Assembly (NCBI RefSeq): GCF_002872075.1
Contig: NZ_PGGU01000029.1
Span: 71,435-135,434 of the forward strand
From: Microbacterium aurantiacum
GTDB taxonomy: Bacteria; Actinomycetota; Actinomycetes; Actinomycetales; Microbacteriaceae
Reading direction: 5' to 3'
Length of the DNA stretch: 64,000 nt
Positions 28,526 to 36,522 of the stretch are shown here, in pieces. A model generated the notes under the pieces. That model saw only the letters and a list, made by a program, of their open reading frames with translations. It made no database searches and had not been told where the DNA came from. Each line of letters opens with the position of its first letter. Position 1 is the first letter of the stretch. A program made the position numbers and the translations under genes.

Positions 28526-29986
28526 ATGATTCCGGAGGCCTGGCCGTGGTGGGTCATCGCCTTCCTGCTGATCCTCGACATCGCAATCCGTGTCACGGCG
28601 ATCATCGTCATCCCGCGCAATCGCCGGCCCACATCTGCGATGGCCTGGCTGCTCGCGATCTTCTTCATCCCGTATGTCGGAGTGTTCCTCTTCCTGCTGA
28701 TCGGAAACCCGCGACTGCCGCGCGCCCGTCGTCGCAAGCAGGACCAGATCAACGAGTACATCAAGGAGACGAGCGAGAATCTGCACTTCGGCACCCTGCG
28801 GCCGAATGCTCCGGAGTGGTTCCAGGCTCTCGTGCAGATGAATCAGAACATGGGCGCGCTGCCGTTGTCGGGCGACAACGGCGCCCGGCTGATCTCCGAC
28901 TACCAGGAGTCGCTGGATGCGATGGCCGACGCCATCCGCAGGGCCGAGACCTATGTGCACGTGGAGTTCTACATCCTTCAGACGGATGCCGCCACCGACA
29001 ACTTCTTCCGTGCACTGGAAGAGGTCGCGGCGAGAGGCATCCCGGTGCGCGTACTGCTGGATCACTGGGCGAACCGGTGGAAGCCCCGCTACCGGAAGAC
29101 CATCGCACGGCTCGACGCGATGGGCGCACGCTGGCACCTGATGCTGCCGGTGCAGCCGCTCAAGGGCCGGATGCAGCGGCCCGATCTGCGCAACCACCGC
29201 AAACTCCTCGTCGTCGACGGACGCGTCGGGTTCCTCGGTTCGCAGAACGTCACCGACTCGACCTACAACCTGCCCAAGAACATCAAGCGCGGCCTGCACT
29301 GGGTCGACCTGATGGTGCGCGTCGACGGTCCGGTCGTCGCGAGCGTGAACGCGGTCTTCCTCGCCGACTGGTACAGCGAGACCGGCGAGGTCCTGACCGA
29401 CCTCGACATCACCAAGGTCGAGACCGGTACCGGCGATCTGGACTGCCAGGTCGTGCCGTCGGGGCCGGGGTTCGAGACCGAGAACAATCTGCGCCTCTTC
29501 CTCGGCCTGCTCTATGCCGCCAAGCAGCGGATCATGATCGTGAGCCCGTACTTCGTGCCGGACGAGGCGTTGCTGATCGCGGTCTCCGCGGCGTGCGATC
29601 GCGGCGTCGCCGTCGAGCTCTTCGTCTCGGAGGAGGGCGATCAGGCGGTCGTCTACCACGCGCAGCGCAGCTACTACGAGGCGCTGCTGAGGGCCGGCGT
29701 GCGCATCTGGATGTACCGCCAGCCGTACATCCTGCACACCAAGAGCCTCACCATCGACGACGAGACGGCGGTCATCGGCTCCAGCAACATGGACATGCGC
29801 TCGTTCGGCCTGAACCTCGAGGTCTCCATGCTGGTGCGCGGCGCGGAGTTCGTCACCGGGATGCGGAAGGTCGAGGATCGCTACCGCGCGCTGAGCCGCG
29901 AGCTGACGCTGGAGGAGTGGATGCAGCAGCCGCTGCGCTCCACCGTGCTCGACAACCTGGCCCGGCTCACCTCGGCATTGCAGTGA
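28526..29986 (+). CDS. cls: Cardiolipin synthase, phospholipase D type
   Basis: 486 residues from ATG 28526, preceded by GAGGGG; longer in-frame starts lack support. Two N-terminal membrane helices (about 5-25 and 33-55) precede two PLD domains. HKD motifs are HRKLLVVDG (His at 224) and HTKSLTIDD (His at 404), both intact and followed by GSxN. The enzyme joins two phosphatidylglycerols, or CDP-diacylglycerol and phosphatidylglycerol, into cardiolipin at the cytoplasmic membrane. Confidence 0.95.
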   Translation: MIPEAWPWWVIAFLLILDIAIRVTAIIVIPRNRRPTSAMAWLLAIFFIPYVGVFLFLLIGNPRLPRARRRKQDQINEYIKETSENLHFGTLRPNAPEWFQALVQMNQNMGALPLSGDNGARLISDYQESLDAMADAIRRAETYVHVEFYILQTDAATDNFFRALEEVAARGIPVRVLLDHWANRWKPRYRKTIARLDAMGARWHLMLPVQPLKGRMQRPDLRNHRKLLVVDGRVGFLGSQNVTDSTYNLPKNIKRGLHWVDLMVRVDGPVVASVNAVFLADWYSETGEVLTDLDITKVETGTGDLDCQVVPSGPGFETENNLRLFLGLLYAAKQRIMIVSPYFVPDEALLIAVSAACDRGVAVELFVSEEGDQAVVYHAQRSYYEALLRAGVRIWMYRQPYILHTKSLTIDDETAVIGSSNMDMRSFGLNLEVSMLVRGAEFVTGMRKVEDRYRALSRELTLEEWMQQPLRSTVLDNLARLTSALQ

Positions 29987-29993
29987 GCGAGGG

Positions 29994-29999
29994 TACCCT
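29994..29999 (+). promoter_or_regulatory. -10 of a predicted leaderless promoter (lipoprotein gene)
   Basis: TACCCT ends 7 nt before ATG 30006, just after the cls stop codon. Confidence 0.45.
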
Positions 30000-30005
30000 G
30001 GGGGC

Positions 30006-30737
30006 ATGACCTCCCCCCAGCGTCTCGCCACCGCACTCTCCGCGCTCGCCGCCACGGCGCTGCTCATCGCCGGCTGCACGGCGACACCCGGTTCGGCAAC
30101 GCCGACCAGCACCGCCACGACGCAGCCGTCGAGCTCGCCGGATGACGACTTCGGCGACATCGAGGGCACGCTCCTGGACGGCGGGCGCATGTTCGCCGTC
30201 GTCACCTGGGGATCGTCCACCTGCGTGCCGGCCGTCGACACCGTCACGGCCGAGGGGCAGACCGTCACGGTCACGCTCGTGGACACGGACGCCGATGCGG
30301 TCTGCACGAAGGACATGGCGCCGCGAGCGAGCGCCGGAATGCTGCCGGAGGGCGTCGATCCGACGCAGGACATCACGCTGAACGTCACCTACGGCGACGT
30401 CGTCGACGACGTGGATCTCGACGGCGACCCCGCGCTGGCGGGCGCGGCCGGAACGCCGACGGACTACCAGCCCTCCGCCGGCTGGGTCGGCGACGGCGGA
30501 CTCGTGCTGCTCACCTGGGGCTCGTCCGGCTGCCCGCCGGTCATCGAGTCGGTGCAGGGTGCGGGCAACGCCGGCACTGTGACGTTCTCGACCGATCCGG
30601 ACCAGATCTGCACGATGGACATGGCGCCGCGCGCGACGCTGATCAGCTTCGGCGATGACGCCGTCGAGGAGGACGGTTTCACCCTCACGCTCGTCGGAGA
30701 CAACCTCGACGGCACCGTGGCCGTCATGGGCGACTGA
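30006..30737 (+). CDS. Lipoprotein with two tandem cysteine-bearing repeats
   Basis: 243 residues. A lipoprotein signal ends in LIAGC (Cys24), followed by a Ser/Thr/Pro spacer. Two homologous units then occur 93 residues apart: TWGSSTCVPAV...C...DMAPRAS (Cys73, Cys100) and TWGSSGCPPVI...C...DMAPRAT (Cys166, Cys192). Each probably forms a small beta domain with one disulfide on the outer face of the membrane. I do not recognise the family. It lies between cls and the convergent lipid-kinase gene. Confidence 0.82.
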   Translation: MTSPQRLATALSALAATALLIAGCTATPGSATPTSTATTQPSSSPDDDFGDIEGTLLDGGRMFAVVTWGSSTCVPAVDTVTAEGQTVTVTLVDTDADAVCTKDMAPRASAGMLPEGVDPTQDITLNVTYGDVVDDVDLDGDPALAGAAGTPTDYQPSAGWVGDGGLVLLTWGSSGCPPVIESVQGAGNAGTVTFSTDPDQICTMDMAPRATLISFGDDAVEEDGFTLTLVGDNLDGTVAVMGD

Positions 30738-30747
30738 CGCCCGAGCC

Positions 30748-31746
30748 TCAGAGCGCGTCGACCGGGTGCCCGGCGGGCAGCGCCAGCAGGAGCGCCTTCG
30801 GCTCGACACGGCAGCGGATGCGGATCGCCAGCCCGAACTCGTCGCCGTCGAGCTCGATGGGGGTTGGCCCGTTCCCGGCCACCTCGGCGCTCAGCCCGCG
30901 CAGGTAGTGAACGGATGCGTCCTTGCCGCGCCGCTGCAGCACGAGCCGGCCGGCACGGAATCGCCGGAGCACGGAATTGTCCCACCAGATCTTTCGCCAC
31001 ACGCCCAGCCAGCCGAGCACTCCGGTGGGCTGGATCACGGCGATGTCCATGATGCCGTCGGCGATCGAGGCATCCGGGATGAGCGCGATCCCGGCAGGGA
31101 GGGTGCCGCAGTTGGCGAACAGGATGCTGTGCACCTTGGTCGTGTGCAGGCGGCCGTCGTCGATCTGATACATCGCTCGGAACGGCTTCGCCCCGGCGAG
31201 GGAGCGCGCAGCGCCGTCGACGTAGGCGATCCAGCCGACGGACTTCTTCAGGTCGGAACGGGTGTTCGCGATCATGTCGGCATCCAGCCCGATGCCGGCC
31301 AATACGACGAAGGCGTGCTCCGAGGTCTCGCCGCCGGTGCGGGTGAGCGCCGCCCAGCAGACGTCGATCGGGTGCGTGAAGTCGCCGAGTGCCGCCCTGA
31401 TCATCTCGGCGGGGTCGCCGAGGGGCAGGCCGAGGTTGCGGGCGAGGAGGTTGCCGGTGCCGCTGGGCAGGATCGCCAGTGGCACGCCGGTGCCGCTGAT
31501 CGCCTCGGCCACGGCCCGGACCGTCCCGTCGCCACCGGCGACGAGCACCACGTCGACGTTGCGGGCGAGCGCCTGTGCGGTCGCCCCCTGGCCGGCGTCC
31601 TCGATCGTCGTCGGATAGAAGGCGGGGTGGGCCCACCCGGCCTTCTTCGACTGGTCGCGGAGCAGGGCGCGCAATCGCTTCTCGTCGACCTTGACCGGGT
31701 TGTAGACGAGGGCCGCCTGGCGCTGTGCTGCGGCAGGCTTGGTCAT
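30748..31746 (-). CDS. Diacylglycerol/sphingosine kinase-family lipid kinase
   Basis: 332 residues. The catalytic domain carries VLVAGGDGTVRAVAEAISGTG (ATP-binding GGDGT) and ILPSGTGNLLARNLGLPLG, typical of the DgkB/YegS family that phosphorylates lipid substrates at the membrane. The C-terminal beta domain (VELDGDEFG-like, PIELDGDEFGLAIRIRCRVEP) is complete. A TAGAGT hexamer 7 nt upstream of the ATG predicts a leaderless mRNA, back to back with the serS promoter. It is convergent with the lipoprotein gene. The exact lipid is unknown. Confidence 0.9.
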   Translation of the reverse strand: MTKPAAAQRQAALVYNPVKVDEKRLRALLRDQSKKAGWAHPAFYPTTIEDAGQGATAQALARNVDVVLVAGGDGTVRAVAEAISGTGVPLAILPSGTGNLLARNLGLPLGDPAEMIRAALGDFTHPIDVCWAALTRTGGETSEHAFVVLAGIGLDADMIANTRSDLKKSVGWIAYVDGAARSLAGAKPFRAMYQIDDGRLHTTKVHSILFANCGTLPAGIALIPDASIADGIMDIAVIQPTGVLGWLGVWRKIWWDNSVLRRFRAGRLVLQRRGKDASVHYLRGLSAEVAGNGPTPIELDGDEFGLAIRIRCRVEPKALLLALPAGHPVDAL

Positions 31747-31752
31747 GGCGCT

Positions 31753-31758
31753 ACTCTA
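31753..31758 (-). promoter_or_regulatory. -10 of a predicted leaderless promoter (lipid kinase)
   Basis: TAGAGT on the minus strand ends 7 nt before the first base of ATG 31746. It forms a compact divergent pair with the serS promoter in a 57-bp gap. Confidence 0.5.
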
Positions 31759-31791
31759 ATCCCGGCATCCGGTCCGTACTCGCGCGCGCCC

Positions 31792-31797
31792 TAGACT
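31792..31797 (+). promoter_or_regulatory. -10 of a predicted leaderless serS promoter
   Basis: TAGACT ends 7 nt before ATG 31804; no Shine-Dalgarno sequence fits in the gap. Confidence 0.55.
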
Positions 31798-31803
31798 TGA
31801 CGG

Positions 31804-33093
31804 ATGATCGACCTCGCACTCCTCCGCGACCAGCCCGAGATCGTCCGCCGTTCGCAGGCCGCGCGCGGCAACGACCAGGGATCCGTCGACGCAGCGCTCG
31901 AGGCCGATCGATCGCGCCGCGCGGCGCTGGCCGCATTCGAAGAGCTGCGGGCCGAGCAGAACGCTTTCGGCAAGCAGGTCGCGAAGGCGCCGAAGGATGA
32001 GAAGGCCGCGCTCGTCGCGCAGGCGAAGGGACTCGCCGATCGCGTCAAGCAGGCCCAGATCGCCGCGAACGAGGCGGCGGATGCCGCATCCGCCGCTCTC
32101 GGCCGCATCGAGAACGTCGTCATCGACGGCGTGCCCGCAGGCGGCGAGGCGGACTTCGTCGAGCTGCGCCGGGTCGGCGACGTGCCCGCGTTCGACTTCG
32201 AGCCGCGCGATCACCTGGAACTCGGCGAGATCCTCGGCGCGATCGACATGGAGCGCGGCGCGAAGGTCTCCGGCGCGCGCTTCTACTTCCTCCGCGGCAT
32301 CGGCGCCCGCCTCGAGATCGCACTGATGAACCTCGCACTCGACAAGGCGCTGCAGAACGGCTTCGTGCCGCTGATCACGCCGACGCTCGTGCGCCCGGAG
32401 ATCATGCAGGGCACCGGCTTCCTCGGCGAGCACGCCGATGAGGTCTACCACCTCGACAAGGACGACGACCTCTACCTCGTCGGCACCAGCGAGGTCGCGC
32501 TCGCCGGATACCACAAGGACGAGATCGTCGACCTGTCCAAGGGCCCGCTGCGCTACGCCGGGTGGTCGACCTGCTACCGCCGCGAGGCCGGATCGCACGG
32601 CAAGGACACCCGCGGCATCATCCGCGTGCACCAGTTCAACAAGCTGGAGATGTTCGTCTACACGACGGCCGAGGAGGCCGAGGCAGAACACCTTCGCCTG
32701 GTCGCGCTGCAGGAGGAGATGCTCACCTCGCTCGGGCTCGCGTACCGGGTGATCGACGTCGCCGCCGGCGACCTCGGCTCGAGCGCCGCCCGGAAGTACG
32801 ACATCGAGGCGTGGGTGCCGACGCAGGGCGCGTTCCGTGAACTCACGTCGACCTCGAACTGCACGACCTTCCAGGCCCGCCGCCTCGACATCCGGCACCG
32901 GCCGGAGTCCGACGCGTCCACGGCCTCGGGCGCGAAGACGCAGCACGTCGCGACGCTGAACGGCACGCTTGCCACCACCAGGTGGATCGTCGCGCTGCTG
33001 GAGACCCACCAGCGCGCCGACGGCTCGGTGCGCGTGCCGGAGGTGCTGCAGCCGTATCTCGGCGGCCTCGCCGTGCTGGAGCCGGAGGCGTGA
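31804..33093 (+). CDS. serS: Serine--tRNA ligase
   Basis: 429 residues. The N-terminal antiparallel coiled-coil arm (about 25-110, Ala/Lys/Glu-rich) binds the long variable arm of tRNA-Ser. The class II core follows with [15 protein letters not shown], motif 2 in [26 protein letters not shown] and motif 3 in [15 protein letters not shown]. The start at ATG 31804 gives the conserved N terminus [15 protein letters not shown]. The stop overlaps the HAD gene by 4 nt. Confidence 0.98.
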   Translation: MIDLALLRDQPEIVRRSQAARGNDQGSVDAALEADRSRRAALAAFEELRAEQNAFGKQVAKAPKDEKAALVAQAKGLADRVKQAQIAANEAADAASAALGRIENVVIDGVPAGGEADFVELRRVGDVPAFDFEPRDHLELGEILGAIDMERGAKVSGARFYFLRGIGARLEIALMNLALDKALQNGFVPLITPTLVRPEIMQGTGFLGEHADEVYHLDKDDDLYLVGTSEVALAGYHKDEIVDLSKGPLRYAGWSTCYRREAGSHGKDTRGIIRVHQFNKLEMFVYTTAEEAEAEHLRLVALQEEMLTSLGLAYRVIDVAAGDLGSSAARKYDIEAWVPTQGAFRELTSTSNCTTFQARRLDIRHRPESDASTASGAKTQHVATLNGTLATTRWIVALLETHQRADGSVRVPEVLQPYLGGLAVLEPEA

Positions 33094-33944
33094 CCGCCGC
33101 TCCGGTCGGCACCGGAACCGCGTGGCTCGTCGGGCTCGACGTCGACGGCACCATCCTGCTGCAGGACGAGACGATGAGCCCCGGCGTGCCCGAGGCGGTC
33201 GCGCGGCTCCGAGACGGCGGCCACGAGGTCACCATCGCGACGGGACGCAGCTGGATGGGTACGCAGCGCTACGTCGAGGAGCTCGGGCTCACCGCGGAGT
33301 ACGTGGTGTGCTCGAACGGCGCGGTGACCATGCGACGCGCAGGTGACGGGTGGGAGCGGTGGCACGTGGAGACGTTCGATCCGTCGACGGTGCTGTCGCT
33401 GCTGCGCGAGCGCCTGCCGGATGCGCGCTACATGGTCGAGCTCGGCTCCGGGCAGCGGCTGTACACCGCCCAGCTCGACGACTGGACGCTCGACGGCGGG
33501 CGTCAGGTGCTCTTCGAGGAACTCGCCGCGGCGCCCGTCTCGCGCATCGTCGTGGTCTCGCCCGGGCACGATGAGGAGGACTTCCACCGTCTCGTCGCGG
33601 ATGCCGGACTCAACGAGGTCTCGTATGCCATCGGCTGGACGGCCTGGCTCGACATCGCCCCGCAGGGCGTCGACAAGGGCACGGCGATGGAACGGGTGCG
33701 GGCGCGGCTCGGCATCGACGGCCGGCAGGTGCTCGTCGCCGGCGACGGCCGCAACGACATCGGCATGTTCGGCTGGGCGCTCGGCGTCGGCGGCCGCGCG
33801 GTGGCGATGGGCCAGGCGCCCGATGTGGTGAAGGATGCCGCGGGTGAGACCACCGGCGACGTGGTCGACGGTGGGCTCGCGACGGCGCTGGACACCGTTC
33901 CCGCGCCGATCGACGTCGGCGCCGGCGAGGTGGCGTCCGCCTAG
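33090..33944 (+). CDS. HAD-superfamily (Cof-type) hydrolase
   Basis: 284 residues from GTG 33090, overlapping the serS stop by 4 nt. Motif I is GLDVDGTIL, motif II lies in TIATGRSW, motif III uses the Lys in [11 protein letters not shown] and motif IV is [10 protein letters not shown]. This is a C2-cap Cof/SupH-type phosphatase, probably acting on sugar phosphates or similar small molecules. Association with serS is common in actinobacteria. The substrate is unknown. Confidence 0.92.
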   Translation: MTAAPVGTGTAWLVGLDVDGTILLQDETMSPGVPEAVARLRDGGHEVTIATGRSWMGTQRYVEELGLTAEYVVCSNGAVTMRRAGDGWERWHVETFDPSTVLSLLRERLPDARYMVELGSGQRLYTAQLDDWTLDGGRQVLFEELAAAPVSRIVVVSPGHDEEDFHRLVADAGLNEVSYAIGWTAWLDIAPQGVDKGTAMERVRARLGIDGRQVLVAGDGRNDIGMFGWALGVGGRAVAMGQAPDVVKDAAGETTGDVVDGGLATALDTVPAPIDVGAGEVASA

Positions 33945-33983
33945 ATCGATCCGCGCAGGACGCCCGTCCACGAGCTCGGCGGG

Positions 33984-34739
33984 CTAGATCGTCGTCATCC
34001 CTCCGTCGACGGCGAACAGCGCACCGGTCGCGAACTCGGCGTCGTCCGACGCGAGGAACACCATGATGCCCTCGACGTCCTCCGGTCGCCCCGCGCGGCC
34101 CAGAGGAATGCGGCCGATGATCGCCGCCCGGGTCTCCGGGTCCTCAGAGATCGTGCTCACGAGCGCGGTCTCGGTGTACGCGGGCACCACGGTGTTCACG
34201 CGGATGCCGTCGCCGGCGTATGCCGCGGCGACGGTGCGGGCGAGTCCGTGGATTCCGGCCTTCGAGGCCGAGTACGCCGTGAAGTCCCGGCCCTCGCCGT
34301 TCACGCCGGTGGGACTGCCGGTGAGGATGATCGACCCGCTGCCGGTGGCCAGCATCGCCCGCACCGCATGTTTGACGGTGAGGAACGTGCCCGTGAGGTT
34401 CACGTCGATCGTGCGGCGCCACACCTCCAGATCGAGATCGGCGGCCCTGGCATCCCGACCGAACAACTGCACGCCGGCGTTCGCCACGACGACGTCGGGG
34501 CTCCATCCTGCCGCGACCACCTCGGCGAAGCCTGCTTCCACGGATGCCTCATCCGAGATGTCGACGATGACGGCGCGCCCGGCGTCTCCGATCGCCGACG
34601 CGACCGCGGAAGCGGCATCCGCATCTCGATCGGCGATGATGACGCGGGCGCCCTCACGAGCGAAGCGCTCAGCCACGGACCGGCCGATTCCCGCGCCCGC
34701 GCCGGTCACCAGGGCGGTCTTCCCGCGCAACCGCGTCAT
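33984..34739 (-). CDS. SDR oxidoreductase at the end of the glycosidase operon
   Basis: 251 residues. TGAGAGIGRSVAE (NAD site), VANAGVQ in place of NNAG, the catalytic Ser in ILTGSPTG and YSASK (Tyr/Lys) are present, and the C terminus VDGGMTTI is typical of classical SDRs. ATG 34739 overlaps the upstream hydrolase stop by 4 nt, so it is the last cistron of the Opp/glycosidase operon. This position suggests oxidation of a released sugar, such as L-rhamnose or another aldose, or a 3-keto sugar step. Substrate not determinable from sequence. Confidence 0.9.
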   Translation of the reverse strand: MTRLRGKTALVTGAGAGIGRSVAERFAREGARVIIADRDADAASAVASAIGDAGRAVIVDISDEASVEAGFAEVVAAGWSPDVVVANAGVQLFGRDARAADLDLEVWRRTIDVNLTGTFLTVKHAVRAMLATGSGSIILTGSPTGVNGEGRDFTAYSASKAGIHGLARTVAAAYAGDGIRVNTVVPAYTETALVSTISEDPETRAAIIGRIPLGRAGRPEDVEGIMVFLASDDAEFATGALFAVDGGMTTI

Positions 34740-36505
34740 CTCGATGCTCCATCGACGCGCGTGGCCCGCACCGCCATGAACTGCCTGCCCGGCAGCTCGA
34801 CGCGCAGCGATCCTTCGGAGTGCGTTCCGGGCACCGGCTCTACGCTCATGTTCCAGGTGTCGATCACGTCGATCGCCCACTCGCCCTCGCCGAGCAGGAT
34901 GTTGCGGAAGCGCGGTCGGTTGAAGCCGAAATAGCCCACGCGCACGCGCCCCTCGACGCCGCCCCAGGGGACGTCCCAGTCGCTCGGCAACGGATCCCAC
35001 ACCCCGTCCGGAGCCTCGGCGAGGAGCTGGTCGAGGAAGCGGATGCGGTGAGGGGAGGTGCCGTGCAGTTCGCCGCCCTTGGACCACCACAGGATCTCGT
35101 CATCCCTCCCCGCTGCCTCCGGGTAGTAGGTCTCGCCGTGACCGACGTACCCGCCGCGGACGGCGCCCTCCCAGAAGCGGCGGATCATCTCCTCCCCGGT
35201 GATGTTTCCCCAGCCCTGGTCGATGTCGCCCTCGTACGCGCATTCGTCGATGACCACCGGCTTGCCCCAGCGCTCACGCCAGTCGTCGGTGTTCTCGGCC
35301 GTGCGATAGACGTCGACGCGCTGGATGCTCACGTGGGTGATCCAGGGTGCCGAATAGTCGTAGAAGGGACGGCAGTTGTGGATCGAGTTGAGATGGCCGA
35401 CCGCGTCCTCCTCGCCGACGATCGCGGCGAGACGCTCCCAGTCGGCCACGTCCTTGGCCCAGAGCAGGTCGTACTCGTTCGCCATCGACCACCACACGTT
35501 CGCGAACGCCGAGAGGCGCCGCACCACGTAGCGCAGGTAGCGCTCGTCGACGGCGGGCCCCAGGTCGGCGAATCCCCACCGGTCGTAGGCATGGAACAGG
35601 ATCAGGTCCGCTTCGATGCCGAGCTCGGCGAGCTGAAGGATCCGCCGTTCGAGCCTGCGGAAATGCTCCGGGTCGAACCGTTCGAGATCGAATCCATCGG
35701 CGAGCGATCCGGGGAAGGGGAAGTCGGCCGGCTCGTTGGCGTTGTACAGGTACGACTTCGGGAACACGCACATGCGCATCTTCGTGAAAGGAGCCGCCGC
35801 GAGAGTGGCGAGGGTCTGCTCCTGCAGGCCCTCGGGCTGATGCGTCCATGCGTACGCCGTCGTTCCGAGCGGGCGGTGCCGGGTGCCGTCGGCGTGCCGG
35901 AAGTGGAAGCCGTCCACCCGTACCGGACCGTGCGTTCCTTCCAGGGGAGCCCCCACGGTGACCGTGCCGGAGAGACCGTCGAGCGAGCGTGCCGTCGAGC
36001 GGGTCTCGAAGGTCCAGTCGCCCTCGACGTCGGCGAGAGCGCGGATGAGGTACACGCCGTCGCCGTCGTAGAACCCGCCGACGCGCAGCTGCTCCCCGGC
36101 GCGGGTGAACACGGCATCCAGCTCGACGTCGACGAAGGGGTTGCCGTGCGACGGGCCGGCGATGCGCACCTCCAGCACACCCCATCTCGGGGTCGACTCC
36201 GGCAGGATGACCGTCGCGGACGCGCGCGCGACCGTGACATCCTCGTAGGCGGCGTCCGGCTCGATCGCCGGAGCATAGGGTGGGCGCTGCACGTCGGATT
36301 CGACGGCGGCGAGCTCCTCCCACAGCGCCTGCCGTGCCGTCTCATCCTCCAGCGCAGGCACCAGCGCGACGAGCGAGCCGAGGTGCCCGTCCCGGAACTG
36401 AGCCGCCATGGGCGACGCGGCGATGCCGGGCATCAGCCGCTCGAGGACGGCGCGCGCCCCGGCGTGATCCAGGGCTTCGCCGAAGGTGGAGCGTCGATCG
36501 AACAT
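34736..36505 (-). CDS. DUF5060/DUF5605-type putative glycoside hydrolase
   Basis: 589 residues, no signal peptide. The N-terminal beta domain (VTVARASATVILPESTPRWGVLEVRIAGPS, then TFETRSTARSLDGLSGTVTVG) matches DUF5060. A TIM-barrel part follows (HADGTRHRPLGTTAYAWTHQ), then a C-terminal beta domain with YFGFNRPRFRNILL as in DUF5605. WWSMANEYDLLW gives a candidate acid/base Glu344 after Asn, and VVIDECAYEGD a candidate nucleophile Glu421, the clan GH-A arrangement. ATG 36505 was chosen for GGGAG 6 nt upstream; a TTG at 36526 would give a 4-nt overlap with GH78. The substrate is unknown; apiose- or arabinose-containing links are possible. Confidence 0.8.
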   Translation of the reverse strand: MFDRRSTFGEALDHAGARAVLERLMPGIAASPMAAQFRDGHLGSLVALVPALEDETARQALWEELAAVESDVQRPPYAPAIEPDAAYEDVTVARASATVILPESTPRWGVLEVRIAGPSHGNPFVDVELDAVFTRAGEQLRVGGFYDGDGVYLIRALADVEGDWTFETRSTARSLDGLSGTVTVGAPLEGTHGPVRVDGFHFRHADGTRHRPLGTTAYAWTHQPEGLQEQTLATLAAAPFTKMRMCVFPKSYLYNANEPADFPFPGSLADGFDLERFDPEHFRRLERRILQLAELGIEADLILFHAYDRWGFADLGPAVDERYLRYVVRRLSAFANVWWSMANEYDLLWAKDVADWERLAAIVGEEDAVGHLNSIHNCRPFYDYSAPWITHVSIQRVDVYRTAENTDDWRERWGKPVVIDECAYEGDIDQGWGNITGEEMIRRFWEGAVRGGYVGHGETYYPEAAGRDDEILWWSKGGELHGTSPHRIRFLDQLLAEAPDGVWDPLPSDWDVPWGGVEGRVRVGYFGFNRPRFRNILLGEGEWAIDVIDTWNMSVEPVPGTHSEGSLRVELPGRQFMAVRATRVDGASR

Positions 36506-36522
36506 GAGGGTCTCCCGTGGGG

